DNA from: Prevotella heparinolytica
GTDB taxonomy: Bacteria > Bacteroidota > Bacteroidia > Bacteroidales > Bacteroidaceae
Reading direction: 5' to 3'
NCBI RefSeq assembly: GCF_004342845.1
Contig: NZ_SLXB01000010.1
Coordinates: 38,315 to 102,314 of the forward strand
DNA length: 64,000 bases
Position 1 is the first letter of the stretch, and every line of letters starts with the position of its first letter. Shown here in pieces: positions 16,488 through 25,930 of this stretch. Under the pieces are notes generated by a model, which saw nothing but the letters and a program-made list of their open reading frames with translations, was not told the origin of the DNA and made no database searches. The position numbers and the translations under genes were made by a program.

Positions 16488-18538
16488 ATCATTACATTTA
16501 ATTTTACTTTGAAGTTAGTACCCGGCATGGGATAGCACTGCACCACTTCGTATTGCTGATTGAAGATATTATTGACTTCGGCCGTAACTCGTAACACCCA
16601 CCTGCGGAAAGGGAAACTGCACGACAGCGACAGGTCGCTGGTATACCACGGCTTGGTGTAATTCTCCGGAATGTTGGCGCTCGCCTCGTAGCGCTCGCCG
16701 GTGTAGATGAAGCTGTAATTGGCCGTCCATTGGCGGTAGGCGGCGGTGATGATGGCCGAAAAGGCATGCCACGGGATGTAGGGCAATTGTCCGCCGTAGA
16801 AGCGGCTTTTCTTGTCCGTATGGTCCATAGCCTTGTTGTAAGTGTATGTGACGTGAGAAGACACATCGGCCTTTCCCAAGCGCCAGTCTGCCTTTACCGA
16901 GGCATCAAGTCCCCAAATATGGCACAAGCCGAAGTTCATCATTGTCCAGCGGAACTGGTTGCTGGTGGGCATAGCCACGATTTTATCCTCCACTTCGTTG
17001 TAGTAGCCGTCGGCTTGCAACTCTATCCTTTTGAGGATGCGGCCGGGCCGGGACTTGCCGTATGTAAGCCCGACGTCGTACTGCGTGGTGTATTCGGGCT
17101 TCAAATCCTTGTTGCCGATGAAGGTATAATAGAGGTCGTTGAACGTGGGCATGCGGAATATGCGTTTGTAGAAAGCGCGAAGTGCAAGTTGGTCGGTCGA
17201 GGTGACGAATGGCTTGTAGCTGAATGCCACGGTGGGAGTCAGCTTGCTTTTATCGCCGGCCGCCCCGCCGCTCTTGCGGGTATGGTCGGCGGCATAAGTA
17301 TGGAGCAGCGAGAATTGTGCGGAGAGCCTGTCCCAATGCAGACTTGCAGACAGGGCGGATAGAAACGTCCACCGTGTAGGATAGACAAAGTTCACGAGGT
17401 CTGCATTGAGATGGTTGTACTGTATGTCGTTGGAGAGGGAGACCGACCACCATTCGCATACATCATAGAGGTGCGAGGCCGAGAAGTAGGCTTCGGTCTG
17501 GCGATAATGGTTGTCGGTGTACATCGTGGTCACATCCAGCCGCGGGTCGCTGAGATAGTGCAGGTAATCGTAAGCCGCTTTGACATTTGCAAGCAGTGTA
17601 TAACGGTCGGTGAATTGGCGGCGCAGCGAACCTTGTCCGAACACCGAGGTGTCCCATTGACGGTCTTGATGGCGGAACTTGCCGGGTTCTTCACGCACGG
17701 CGGCACCGGGGAAGCCGCGTTCGCTGTTGTAGAAATAAACCTTGGCACGCCACTCGCCGCGGGGAATCCGGCCGAACAAAGCTGTCTCCATACGAAAAGC
17801 ACGCACATCGCCGTTATGGCGTACCTCGGTGGTATCGTATCCGTTCTTTTTGGCATAGCGGAAACGGTAGCGTCCCGAAGTAGTCATATACTCGGTGCTG
17901 AGCTGGGAGCTGAGGTTGTCGGAAAGCTTATGTTCCCACAGGACAGAAGGGTTATAGGTGTCAAACGACCCGGCTTTGAGTGCAATATTGAGGTTATCTT
18001 TCTTGTCTTTCCCGGCAAATTCGGGCTTGCGTGTCTGCAGATAGACGGCCGATGCCGATGCGAAATCTCTGGCGGGTTGCAGAATGGTGGACTTTTGCCC
18101 GTTGTAGAGTTGCAGAGCCTCCATATTATCGAGTGAAAAGCGACCTAAATCTATCTGACCGTTCTGTGCATTGCCCAGTTGTACGCCATCATAGAAAACT
18201 CCCGTATGGTTGGTGCCTAAAGAACGCACGTTGACGGTTTTCAGTCCGCCGATGCCGCCATAGTCCTTGATTTGTACACCTGCGAAGTAACGCATGGCGT
18301 CGGCCACGCTGTGAACGCTCAGTCGTTGAAGTTCCTTGCCAGAAAGTTGTTGTACGGGAATTATGGTGTGGCGAGACTGCTGTGCCGTGATGACAACCTC
18401 CGACAAATGCTGAACACTGTCGAGGCGGCTCGGCTTTTCCGAATCTCCGACATGCTGCGCCATCATACACTTGGCAAATGCGCACAACACAAATACCGGC
18501 AGCAAGCGTCTGCTGAATATGAGTTTCCTTCTTGACAT
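16484..18538 (-). CDS. btuB: BtuB, TonB-dependent cobamide outer-membrane receptor
   Basis: 684 residues from the ATG at 18538 (MSRRKLIFSRR, a signal peptide); the longer frame to 18583 reaches into the riboswitch and is rejected. A TonB-box-like stretch (LSEVVITAQQ) leads into a plug domain (ADAMRYFAGVQIKDYGG, VNVRSLGTNHTGVFYDGV) and a 22-strand-type barrel ending in FKVKLNVMI. There is no carboxypeptidase-like N-terminal domain, so this is a BtuB-type and not a SusC-type receptor. It is the first gene after the riboswitch and is coupled to btuG. It takes up cobalamin and related cobamides using TonB energy. Confidence 0.92.
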   Translation of the reverse strand: MSRRKLIFSRRLLPVFVLCAFAKCMMAQHVGDSEKPSRLDSVQHLSEVVITAQQSRHTIIPVQQLSGKELQRLSVHSVADAMRYFAGVQIKDYGGIGGLKTVNVRSLGTNHTGVFYDGVQLGNAQNGQIDLGRFSLDNMEALQLYNGQKSTILQPARDFASASAVYLQTRKPEFAGKDKKDNLNIALKAGSFDTYNPSVLWEHKLSDNLSSQLSTEYMTTSGRYRFRYAKKNGYDTTEVRHNGDVRAFRMETALFGRIPRGEWRAKVYFYNSERGFPGAAVREEPGKFRHQDRQWDTSVFGQGSLRRQFTDRYTLLANVKAAYDYLHYLSDPRLDVTTMYTDNHYRQTEAYFSASHLYDVCEWWSVSLSNDIQYNHLNADLVNFVYPTRWTFLSALSASLHWDRLSAQFSLLHTYAADHTRKSGGAAGDKSKLTPTVAFSYKPFVTSTDQLALRAFYKRIFRMPTFNDLYYTFIGNKDLKPEYTTQYDVGLTYGKSRPGRILKRIELQADGYYNEVEDKIVAMPTSNQFRWTMMNFGLCHIWGLDASVKADWRLGKADVSSHVTYTYNKAMDHTDKKSRFYGGQLPYIPWHAFSAIITAAYRQWTANYSFIYTGERYEASANIPENYTKPWYTSDLSLSCSFPFRRWVLRVTAEVNNIFNQQYEVVQCYPMPGTNFKVKLNVMI

Positions 18539-18581
18539 TTTCAATCTTAGCCCATCCCGAGGGTGCTTTGAATGACAATGC

Positions 18582-18740
18582 AAAAGGCAGGTCTTCTGAC
18601 TTGTCGCCCGATGGCAAACGTCTTCCCAAGAATCTCAGTGACGTCATGTTTGCCCGAAAATGCGACTTACAGCTGCAGGACAGTTCGGGATTTTCACCCG
18701 ATTCCCTTTTAATCATCCGGTTGCGGGGTCGATAGTTTAG
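18582..18740 (-). promoter_or_regulatory. Cobalamin (B12) riboswitch
   Basis: Read on the minus strand, the gap contains the B12 box GTCAGAAGACCTGCC (18600-18586) and, upstream, the core pieces GGGAATCGGGTGAAAATCCC and ACTGTCCTGCAGCTGTAAG in canonical order. This is the aptamer of cobalamin riboswitches. It ends about 47 nt before the btuB start. Binding of cobamide should lower expression of the whole btuB-btuG-lipoprotein operon. The limits given are approximate. Confidence 0.95.
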
Positions 18741-18830
18741 AATAAACCCGGATAAACGGATGAACCAAATGCGGTGTAAAGGTATGATTTTTTAGGATAA
18801 AATAGCAAACTTTTCAGAAGAAAGTAGAAA

Positions 18831-19298
18831 TTAGCGACGCTTGGCGGCAAAAAACTCTTTCATCAATGCGGCAGACTCTTCTGCAAGTATCCCCTTTACC
18901 ACTATTGTTTTAGGATGCAATGCCTGTGGAGCATAGCGCCGATATCCCCGCTTCTCATCTTCGGCGCCAAACACCAGACGCCCCATCTGTGCCCAAGCGA
19001 TGGCACCGGCGCACATCACACAAGGTTCCACTGTGACATAAAGCGTACATTCATTCAGGTATTTCCCACCAAGCGTTGCAGCCGCAGCAGTGATGGCCTG
19101 CATCTCGGCATGGGCCGTGACGTCGGTCAAAGTTTCCGTCAGGTTATGCGCACGGGCTATGATACGTTCTTTGCACACCACCACCGCACCTACGGGAACT
19201 TCGCCCCGTTCACCGGCCTTTTGCGCTTCGAGAAGCGCTTGCTTCATATAATGCGTATCGTCCACGAGAGTATCTGATTTATTCCATCGGTTTGTCAT
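18831..19298 (-). CDS. tadA: tRNA-specific adenosine deaminase (TadA family)
   Basis: 155 residues. The zinc-dependent deaminase signature is complete: HAEMQ at 63-67 (His ligand plus catalytic Glu) and PCVMC at 92-96 (two Cys ligands). VPVGAVVV and AHAEMQAI fit TadA more than cytidine deaminase. TadA converts A34 to inosine in tRNA-Arg(ACG). The first ~12 residues vary, and a GTG at residue 12 or the ATG at residue 18 are possible alternative starts. An unusual 11-bp tandem repeat region begins just upstream of the start. Confidence 0.88.
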   Translation of the reverse strand: MTNRWNKSDTLVDDTHYMKQALLEAQKAGERGEVPVGAVVVCKERIIARAHNLTETLTDVTAHAEMQAITAAAATLGGKYLNECTLYVTVEPCVMCAGAIAWAQMGRLVFGAEDEKRGYRRYAPQALHPKTIVVKGILAEESAALMKEFFAAKRR

Positions 19299-19307
19299 TA
19301 TTTATCG

Positions 19308-19521
19308 CTCCGTATCAACTTCGTACCATCTTCTTATCATGTTCTTATCATGTTCTTGTCATGTTCTTGTTATGTTCTTATCGTCTTCGTATCATGTTCG
19401 TATCATCTTTTTACCATCTTCGTATGTCCTTCGTCTCTATAGACAAGGAACAAACAAGGAATAAATACGGAACATATACGGAATAAATGCGGTTCTGACA
19501 AGGTTCTGATACGGGAAAAAG
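19308..19521. repeat. 11-bp periodic repeats in two blocks of opposite base skew
   Basis: About twelve 11-bp units resembling GTTCTTATCAT run from 19308 to 19439. After a short break, seven 11-bp units resembling ACGGAATAAAT run from 19445 to 19521. The first block is pyrimidine-rich (TTC core) and the second purine-rich (GGAA core), so they can partly pair as inverted blocks. Two units make 22 bp, the period of the other arrays in this window. The array separates tadA from the small gene at 19530-19763. It is close enough to the tadA start to lie in its 5' leader. Confidence 0.8.
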
Positions 19522-19529
19522 CGGCTTCG

Positions 19530-19763
19530 TCATCTCCTCATATCATGTTCGCCGAATAAGGTCGGATAGTCCTCTTCCATATTTTTATGGATAAACATAA
19601 GGATGGTCTCGCGCAACCAGCGCGACTTGTTCGTTATCTTATACCTTTCAAGATAACGGTCCACGATGCGCTGTTCTTCTTCGCTCATCAGGCACACCAT
19701 GCGCTGTTCGCGTTTCGGTTCTTCGGGTGTTGCTTTTGCACACGTTTTATCTCTCTTTCTCAT
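19530..19763 (-). CDS. Small ribbon-helix-helix-like protein
   Basis: 77 residues with a basic N terminus (MRKRDKTCAK) and a likely ribbon-helix-helix at about 20-58 (MVCLMSEEEQRIVDRYLERY, then NKSRWLRETILMFIHKNM), the strand-helix-helix layout of small DNA-binding repressors and of mobilization accessory proteins. No toxin, relaxase or other partner is adjacent. A DNA-binding role is an inference from the fold pattern. It reads toward tadA, from which the 11-bp repeat region separates it. Confidence 0.55.
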   Translation of the reverse strand: MRKRDKTCAKATPEEPKREQRMVCLMSEEEQRIVDRYLERYKITNKSRWLRETILMFIHKNMEEDYPTLFGEHDMRR

Positions 19764-20384
19764 ATCTTCTGCAAAATTACTTTTACTTCCGTAAAAACAA
19801 AACGAACCTGCATGTTTTTTACACCCAAAGCCTTAAGGGCACGGCCTAAGCCTCTTTTCATGGCAATTTTCCGACTTTTTTCGGTACGTTGCACACCTGC
19901 TCCCACACTCTTTGTCCATAGGTTGCGGATGCTTATCCGCAGCGTGCGTTTACCCGTTCGCACACTGCGTTTTTATATCCGTGCACCGCAAACAGAGATG
20001 CATACACGAATCGTACAACTTTTCTCCGTGCATCGAACAGCTTTGGAGTATATACCGAACAGCTTTTCGCTATACATCCACCTTCGCTCATCCGCACTTC
20101 GCATCCACACCGCACATTCTGTCACACTTCCTAAAACAGAAAACCAGTTCAGCAAAACAACGGAGAATCTAAACGAAAGAGAAACAACGCATGCGAAACG
20201 GCAATGAATACGGGAGACTATTCGTGGGAGATGCCTTCAGTACGGACTAAAACGAGCGGCAGCTCGGCACTTTTCGGGCACTTCAGCCGAGATTTTCGCT
20301 GTACGCAACAGTTTTTTCCTTTGTTTATTTTTGCAAGAAGAAGAAAAAACGTATTTTTGGGAATCTTTAAAATAACTTAGAAGA
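19764..20384. other. Noncoding gap of 620 bp
   Basis: Long open frames here have no protein-like composition. Local GC-rich and AT-rich blocks alternate. The only clear signal is a -7 promoter element at 20326-20333 for the next gene; I see no RNA gene or clear repeat. Confidence 0.5.
20326..20333 (+). promoter_or_regulatory. Bacteroidetes -7 promoter element before the S41 protease gene
   Basis: TATTTTTG matches TAnnTTTG and lies 51 bp before the ATG at 20385. No well-spaced TTTG -33 element is evident. Confidence 0.5.
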
Positions 20385-22157
20385 ATGAAACAGATACATT
20401 ATTTCATTTTCTGTTTGCTCGCAGTAGCTGCAATCAGCCTTAGCTCATGTGAAAAAGACAAGGACAAAGTTGTTCAACCGGCCATAACCAACCAGAGCTG
20501 GCAAGAGGGAGTGCCCGTGGAAATCACTCCCAACGAAACGCTGACCGTGACTTTTAATGCTGCCGCCAAATGGAGAGCAGGCACCAACTCCATCTGGTGT
20601 GAAATTCTTAACAAATCGGGGAACGCAGGAAAAAGCACCCTGCAGCTTTTAACAAAATCCGGCACCACAACCGATCGGACTTCCGAGATACTCATCACCG
20701 TGGAGGGATATGACAAGGCTGTCAGCTTCCAAGTGACACAAAAAGCCGGCGAAGTTCCTCAGGAAGAAACAGAAGACATGAAGGTCAACACAAAGGTGGC
20801 CGAGTATCTAAGAAAAAACTATCTGTGGAATGATGAGTACAAGACAATGCCCCTTGACTATACAAAGAATTATGAGGACTTTTTCTATGGGACTCTGGAG
20901 GCCATGAAAACCAACACCCTAGATAAGAAGCCATATACCGGAAACGATGGGAACACCTACTATAGCCTCTTCTCTTATATCCAAAAGAAAAATCCCATCA
21001 CCAAGACCCGTGCCAAGCTGGTGGAAAAAGAACTCAGCTATAGCTTCGGCATCACAGGCATCACTCCTTTTCTCATAGGCAATGACTCTGTTTGCTTCGC
21101 CATACAGGGCGTATATCCCGACTCACCCGCTACGGCCGCAGGCCTAAAGCGAGGAACTATAATCGGCAAGATAAACAATGAAAGGCTAAGCGAAAGCAAT
21201 TGGGGAAAAAAATATTACGCACTGCGGTCACCAGATGCAATCTCATCCCTCACCCTGACGGAAATAGAGGTTGTAAACAAAAAGTGGGAAGAGGCCAAGA
21301 ATATCAGTCTGACTTCGGACGCAATATACCTGAACCCCGTAATCACAAGCAAAGTGACAGAGATAGACGGGCACAAGATAGGCTATTTAGTCTATTCGGA
21401 GTTCGAAGCGGCTTTCGACCAAGAGCTGTTCGACGTTTTCAAGAAGTTCAAGACCCACAACGTCACCGATCTGATTCTGGACTTACGCTACAACGGTGGC
21501 GGACACACCATCTCCGCCAACCTGATAGCAAGCTGTATTGCAGCCGAAACTTCCGAAGGAAAAGTCTTCTCAAGTTTGCGCTTCAATAAAGAAAGAATGG
21601 AAAAGCGCGGCAACAAGCGCAAGGATGAGCCGTTCACATACCCCGACCTCTATCCCAATCTGGATGAAAAGCTGACGGAGGGTGGCCTCGGTCTGAAAAA
21701 AGTATACTGCCTCGTGGGAGAAGGCACAGCTTCATCGAGTGAACTGGTAATCAACAGCCTGAAAGGAATCGATTTGGAAGTTATATTGATAGGCAAAACC
21801 ACCACAGGCAAAAATGTAGGTATGGAAGTGGAGAACTTTGCTGTTGAAGGAAACATCTATGAAGTAGTCCCCATCACATTCCAAAGCTACAACGCCAAAG
21901 GATTCGGAGACTACGAAAAAGGCTTCAAGCCGGACTGGGATATGAACGAGACGGTTCAAATCAAAATATATCCGGATTACGGCACAGACGATGAACCTCT
22001 GTATGCCAAGGCCATTGAGTTGATCACCGGAAAGAGTCCGATGAAGAGCACCAGCACACGCAGCACAGGCAAGGCTTTGAAAGTTCAGGAAATCAAAGCC
22101 CCCGCCATATACCGCCCGGGCTATAACGCCATGCTGAAGAAATACGAGGAAGACTAA
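20385..22157 (+). CDS. S41-family C-terminal processing protease lipoprotein
   Basis: 590 residues: lipoprotein signal (AISLSSC), a BACON-like Ig domain (about 35-125), an N-terminal helical cap, a PDZ segment (near 230-275, with YPDSPATAAGLKRGTIIGKI) and an S41 catalytic domain. Catalytic pieces are visible: LILDLRYNGGGH, the serine region GTASSSELV near 447-455 and the lysine region GKTTTGKNVG that follows it. This is a CtpA/Tsp-like serine-lysine dyad protease anchored at the envelope. Its stop overlaps the yraN start by one base (TAATG), suggesting an operon with yraN. The substrate is unknown. Confidence 0.88.
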   Translation: MKQIHYFIFCLLAVAAISLSSCEKDKDKVVQPAITNQSWQEGVPVEITPNETLTVTFNAAAKWRAGTNSIWCEILNKSGNAGKSTLQLLTKSGTTTDRTSEILITVEGYDKAVSFQVTQKAGEVPQEETEDMKVNTKVAEYLRKNYLWNDEYKTMPLDYTKNYEDFFYGTLEAMKTNTLDKKPYTGNDGNTYYSLFSYIQKKNPITKTRAKLVEKELSYSFGITGITPFLIGNDSVCFAIQGVYPDSPATAAGLKRGTIIGKINNERLSESNWGKKYYALRSPDAISSLTLTEIEVVNKKWEEAKNISLTSDAIYLNPVITSKVTEIDGHKIGYLVYSEFEAAFDQELFDVFKKFKTHNVTDLILDLRYNGGGHTISANLIASCIAAETSEGKVFSSLRFNKERMEKRGNKRKDEPFTYPDLYPNLDEKLTEGGLGLKKVYCLVGEGTASSSELVINSLKGIDLEVILIGKTTTGKNVGMEVENFAVEGNIYEVVPITFQSYNAKGFGDYEKGFKPDWDMNETVQIKIYPDYGTDDEPLYAKAIELITGKSPMKSTSTRSTGKALKVQEIKAPAIYRPGYNAMLKKYEED

Positions 22158-22525
22158 TGGCCAAGCACAATCTGCTTGGTGCAGCCGGCGAAGATGCCGT
22201 AGCCGAATATCTGAAGAAACACGGTTACGGCATCCTCCACCGCAACTGGAGGAAGAACCATCTGGAGCTGGACATTGTAGCTACCAAAGACGATGAACTG
22301 ATCGTCGTAGAAGTGAAGACCCGTAGAAATACGGACTATATTGAGCCACAGGATGCCGTGAATTGGCAGAAGATACGCCGCATCGTTGTAGCCGCTGATG
22401 CCTATATCAAGCACTTTGGCATAGATGCTGCCGTTCGATTCGACATCATTACCGCCGTAGGCCAACCCGGAGCATTCCGAATAGAGCACATTAAGGATGC
22501 TTTCTATCCGCCGATGTTCGGATAG
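22157..22525 (+). CDS. yraN: YraN-family (UPF0102) nuclease-like protein
   Basis: 122 residues, the usual length. GAAGEDAVAEYL near the start, LELDIVATKDDELIVVEVKTR at about 35-55 and the later DAVNWQKIRRI segment match the restriction-endonuclease-like YraN fold, with the D...EVK acidic/lysine motif retained. The family's role is not firmly settled; a link to DNA uptake or repair is often suggested. The start codon overlaps the previous stop. Confidence 0.88.
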   Translation: MAKHNLLGAAGEDAVAEYLKKHGYGILHRNWRKNHLELDIVATKDDELIVVEVKTRRNTDYIEPQDAVNWQKIRRIVVAADAYIKHFGIDAAVRFDIITAVGQPGAFRIEHIKDAFYPPMFG

Positions 22526-22564
22526 AAAGAGAATGAGAAACGAAGAATCATTAATGTATATAGC

Positions 22565-22921
22565 ATGGATATAGAAAGTGTTCGCGAATATTGCCTGAGA
22601 AAAAAAGCGGTCACCGAATGCATGCCGTTCGATGAATACGCGCTCGTCATGAAAGTCATGGACAAGATGTTCGCACTCATCGACTTGGAGAGTGCCAACA
22701 AAGTCTGCCTGAAATGCGACCCCGAATACGCCCTCGAACTACGCGAACACCATTCTGCCATCGAAGCAGCTTATCACTTCAACAAGAAGTACTGGAACCA
22801 AATCTTTTTGGACGGAGACGTTGATGATAAGCTGGTGAAGCACCTGATAGATCACTCTTACGAAGAAGTATTGAAGAAGTTCACCAAAAAAATGCGTACC
22901 GAATATGAGACCATGCCCTGA
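22565..22921 (+). CDS. MmcQ/YjbR-family protein
   Basis: 118 residues. The family pattern is clear: REYCLRKKAVTECMPFDE at the start, LESANKVCLKCDPEYALELR in the middle, and KKYWNQIFLDGDVDDKLVKH, the W-x-x-I-x-L-x-G block. The fold resembles a DNA-binding CyaY-like domain, but the cellular role is unknown. It overlaps the biotin ligase start by 17 bp, implying co-expression in the cluster protease-yraN-yjbR-birA. Confidence 0.88.
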   Translation: MDIESVREYCLRKKAVTECMPFDEYALVMKVMDKMFALIDLESANKVCLKCDPEYALELREHHSAIEAAYHFNKKYWNQIFLDGDVDDKLVKHLIDHSYEEVLKKFTKKMRTEYETMP

Positions 22922-23678
22922 CACATTCCCGTTCCCGTTGGTTGCTTTGGACGAAACAGACTCCACCAACCAGCACCTCAGCCGGCTCTGCAACGAGCGG
23001 CAGGAAGCAATTGCGGAATTCACGACCGTTGTTGCCGAGTTTCAAACCGCCGGAAAAGGTCAGCGTGGCAATACATGGGAAGCCGAAGAAGGCAAGAATT
23101 TACTTTTCAGCTTCGTATTGTATCCCACATTTTTGGAAGCCCGCCGACAGTTCATCCTCTCGCAAATCGTTTCTCTCGCCATCAAGGAAGAACTCAGCAG
23201 ATGGTCGGACGAGATCACCATCAAATGGCCGAACGACATCTATTGGAAAGACAAGAAAATCTGTGGCATATTGATAGAGAACGACCTTGCAGGGCATAAC
23301 ATCGCACGTACTATCTCCGGCATCGGAATCAATATCAATCAGGAACTCTTCCATAGCGATGCCCCCAACCCGGTATCATTGAAACAAATCACCGGCAAGG
23401 AGCACGACCGGCATACCATTCTGGCTCACATCCTTCAGCGAATAGAAACCTACTACAACAGCTTGCGGACGGAGGAGCCCAATATCTATTCGGCCGAGAT
23501 TGCCACCCGCTATGCCCGCTCCCTATACCGCCGTCGAGGACTTCATCCTTATGAAGATGCCAACGGTAAATTCCTTGCCCGCCTGCTCCGCGTAGAGCAA
23601 GACGGACGCCTTATTCTGGAAGATGAAAGCGGACGAGAACGGCAGTACCTGTTCAAAGAGGTACAATATGTGATATAG
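22905..23678 (+). CDS. birA: Biotin--[acetyl-CoA-carboxylase] ligase
   Basis: 257 residues without the N-terminal repressor HTH of E. coli BirA, so it is a monofunctional ligase. The biotinyl-AMP site is visible: DSTNQHLSRL, then AEFQTAGKGQRGNTWEAEEG (GRGRRG-type loop) and KWPNDIYWKDKKICGILIEN. It attaches biotin to the carboxyl carrier protein of acyl-CoA carboxylases. The start overlaps the yjbR-like gene; the ATG at 22905 directly precedes conserved sequence. Confidence 0.92.
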   Translation: MRPCPDTFPFPLVALDETDSTNQHLSRLCNERQEAIAEFTTVVAEFQTAGKGQRGNTWEAEEGKNLLFSFVLYPTFLEARRQFILSQIVSLAIKEELSRWSDEITIKWPNDIYWKDKKICGILIENDLAGHNIARTISGIGININQELFHSDAPNPVSLKQITGKEHDRHTILAHILQRIETYYNSLRTEEPNIYSAEIATRYARSLYRRRGLHPYEDANGKFLARLLRVEQDGRLILEDESGRERQYLFKEVQYVI

Positions 23679-23724
23679 GAAGCGTCCTGTGTTGTGCAGT
23701 CATAATAAAGGACAGGGAAGAATC

Positions 23725-24405
23725 TTATTTGATTTCCGCCTCTATCTTCTTTATCCTTTCCAGCGTATTGCCGGCTTCCATGGAAGGGAACAGCTGAAGT
23801 ACCCTTTGCAGGTAGTTTTTGGCTTTGGTATAATTATTAATGAACAGATCGGACAGGCCGTTACGGTAGCGGGCATACTGCATTCGTGTAGGAGAAGAGA
23901 GCTTTTTGTAGTCATCATCCAGCTTCTTTCGATCCTTCTCGGCTTGCAGATAATAGTAGTTGCCTAAATAGATATTGGCTTGCAGATTATCGCCGTCCAA
24001 GGTCAGCACCTTCTCGTAGAGCTTCGAGGCTTCTTTTTCCCTGCCTCTCATCAACTCCATCTCGGCACAAGCCACCAGCGCAGACACGTCTTCGGGATGG
24101 CGCTGCAAGAACTCCCTATAAAAAAGGAAAGCCTTGTCGTAGTTCCGCTCTTCTTTGTAATGCACCGCCAATTCATTGGCCAAACGTGAAACGACCGCAC
24201 TGTTCTTGTCAACGTTGGTCCAATAGAACATCTCCGTCTGGTCGGTACCGGCATCTGCCGCTTGGCGGAACAGGCTCACCGCATACTCATCTTTACCGGC
24301 AGAAAGAGCCTCGGAGACTTTCTGCAACAACGTATTGACCGACTGTGCCGGGAGTGACAGCGGAAGAAGAAAAAAGAAAGAGAACAGTAAGGTCAGGGTT
24401 TTCAT
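23725..24405 (-). CDS. Tetratricopeptide-repeat periplasmic protein
   Basis: 226 residues from the ATG at 24405 (MKTLTLLFSFFFLLPLSLPA), a Sec signal peptide; a longer frame to 24438 lacks a sensible N terminus. At least four TPR-like units follow, with GKDEYAVSLFRQAADAG, KEERNYDKAFLFYREFLQRH and REKEASKLYEKVLTLDGDN visible. TPR proteins are protein-interaction scaffolds. It is convergent with birA across 46 bp. The partner is unknown. Confidence 0.8.
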   Translation of the reverse strand: MKTLTLLFSFFFLLPLSLPAQSVNTLLQKVSEALSAGKDEYAVSLFRQAADAGTDQTEMFYWTNVDKNSAVVSRLANELAVHYKEERNYDKAFLFYREFLQRHPEDVSALVACAEMELMRGREKEASKLYEKVLTLDGDNLQANIYLGNYYYLQAEKDRKKLDDDYKKLSSPTRMQYARYRNGLSDLFINNYTKAKNYLQRVLQLFPSMEAGNTLERIKKIEAEIK

Positions 24406-24571
24406 TTCCAAATAGTTTAAAAGTCCGATATATCTCATTGAAGTTCAATGACAAAAATACGAATTAGTGGCCTAATCTTCAATAGGGGAAAGTAGAAAAA
24501 TAGTTAATCTTATTGGTCCGGATCGCCTTTTTCTGCGTACATTTGCCTGCATCGCTTAAGTAAACGCCCCG

Positions 24572-25930
24572 ATGAGTTACGAAAACAAACAAATTCTGGA
24601 AATAGCACTACCCTCCATCGTATCGAACATCACCGTTCCGTTGCTCGGTTTAATCGATGTGGGCATCGTGGGTCACTTAGGCTCACCGACCTACATCGGC
24701 GCCATTGCCGTGGGCGGAATGCTTTTCAATATAATCTACTGGATTTTCGGATTCCTGCGCATGGGTACCGGCGGCATGACCTCGCAAGCATACGGCAAAC
24801 GAGACTTACCCGAAACCGTACGCCTATTGTTGCGTTCAATGGGCGTGGGACTGGCAGTGGCGTTTTGCATCATTGCGCTGCAAGTCCCCATCAGGCAACT
24901 GGCGTTCCTGCTGATCCATCCCACGGATGAAGTCAAGAGCCTCGCAACGATCTATTTCCACATCTGCATCTGGGGTGCGCCGGCCATGTTGGGATTATAT
25001 GCCCTTACCGGTTGGTTCATCGGCATGCAGAACTCACGCATCCCCATGTACATAGCCATCACACAGAATATTGTCAACATCATTGCCAGCCTCTGCCTGG
25101 TCTATCTGTGCGGCATGAAGGTAGAGGGAGTGGCATTGGGGACATTCATCGCCCAATATGCCGGATTCCTGATGGCGCTTATTTTATGGATGCGGCATTA
25201 TGGCAAGTTGAGAAGATTCCTGAAAACACAGAACGGCAGACTGCAAATGGCCGGAAGCGGCAGAGGAGAAACGATTTGGGAGAAAGAAGCGATGCTCCGT
25301 TTCCTACGGGTGAACCGTGACATTTTCCTGCGCACACTCTGCTTGGTTGCAGTCACACTGTTTTTCACCTCGGCAGGAGCCTCGCAAGGAGAAATCATTC
25401 TGGCGGTAAATACGCTGCTGATGCAACTCTTCACCTTGTTTTCGTATGTGATGGACGGATTTGCCTATGCCGGCGAAGCATTGAGCGGCCGGTATATAGG
25501 CGCACGCAACCGAAAAGGATTTGCAAATACGACACGGCTCTTATTCGGCTGGGGCGCAGCAATGGCGGCACTTTTCACGGCTGCCTATGCAACGGGCGGC
25601 AGTGCCTTCCTCGGACTGTTGACAGATGACAAAGAAGTGATAGCTGCCGCCGGCACCTACTTTTATTGGGCGCTTGCCATACCCGTTGCAGGCATTGCCG
25701 CTTTCATCTGGGACGGCATCTTCATCGGTGCCACCGCAACACGCGGCATGCTGCTATCTATGGCAACGGCCGCCATCAGTTTCTTTGTCTTATACTACGC
25801 ATTCCGTCCCGCATTGGGCAACCATGCACTATGGCTGGCTTTCCTCGTCTACCTTTTCATGAGGGGAGCAGTGCAAACGGGATTGAGCCGGAGAGTGGTC
25901 AGGAAAGCCTTCGCCTCTTCACTGCCCTAA
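24572..25930 (+). CDS. MATE-family efflux transporter (DinF-like)
   Basis: 452 residues, 12 membrane segments. The start (ALPSIVSNITVPLLGLIDV) and RMGTGGMTSQAYGKRD are typical of the DinF branch of MATE exporters, as is YVMDGFAYAGEALSGRYIG opening the second half. It would export organic compounds using H+ or Na+. The last 12 bp overlap the 3' end of the converging ABC transporter gene. Confidence 0.88.
   Translation: MSYENKQILEIALPSIVSNITVPLLGLIDVGIVGHLGSPTYIGAIAVGGMLFNIIYWIFGFLRMGTGGMTSQAYGKRDLPETVRLLLRSMGVGLAVAFCIIALQVPIRQLAFLLIHPTDEVKSLATIYFHICIWGAPAMLGLYALTGWFIGMQNSRIPMYIAITQNIVNIIASLCLVYLCGMKVEGVALGTFIAQYAGFLMALILWMRHYGKLRRFLKTQNGRLQMAGSGRGETIWEKEAMLRFLRVNRDIFLRTLCLVAVTLFFTSAGASQGEIILAVNTLLMQLFTLFSYVMDGFAYAGEALSGRYIGARNRKGFANTTRLLFGWGAAMAALFTAAYATGGSAFLGLLTDDKEVIAAAGTYFYWALAIPVAGIAAFIWDGIFIGATATRGMLLSMATAAISFFVLYYAFRPALGNHALWLAFLVYLFMRGAVQTGLSRRVVRKAFASSLP

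Noticed and set aside
19587..20207. 206-codon ORF in the gap before the S41 protease gene
   Set aside because: It starts antisense inside the small RHH-like gene, is rich in Arg/Thr/His/Phe without domain pattern, and has no homologous motif.
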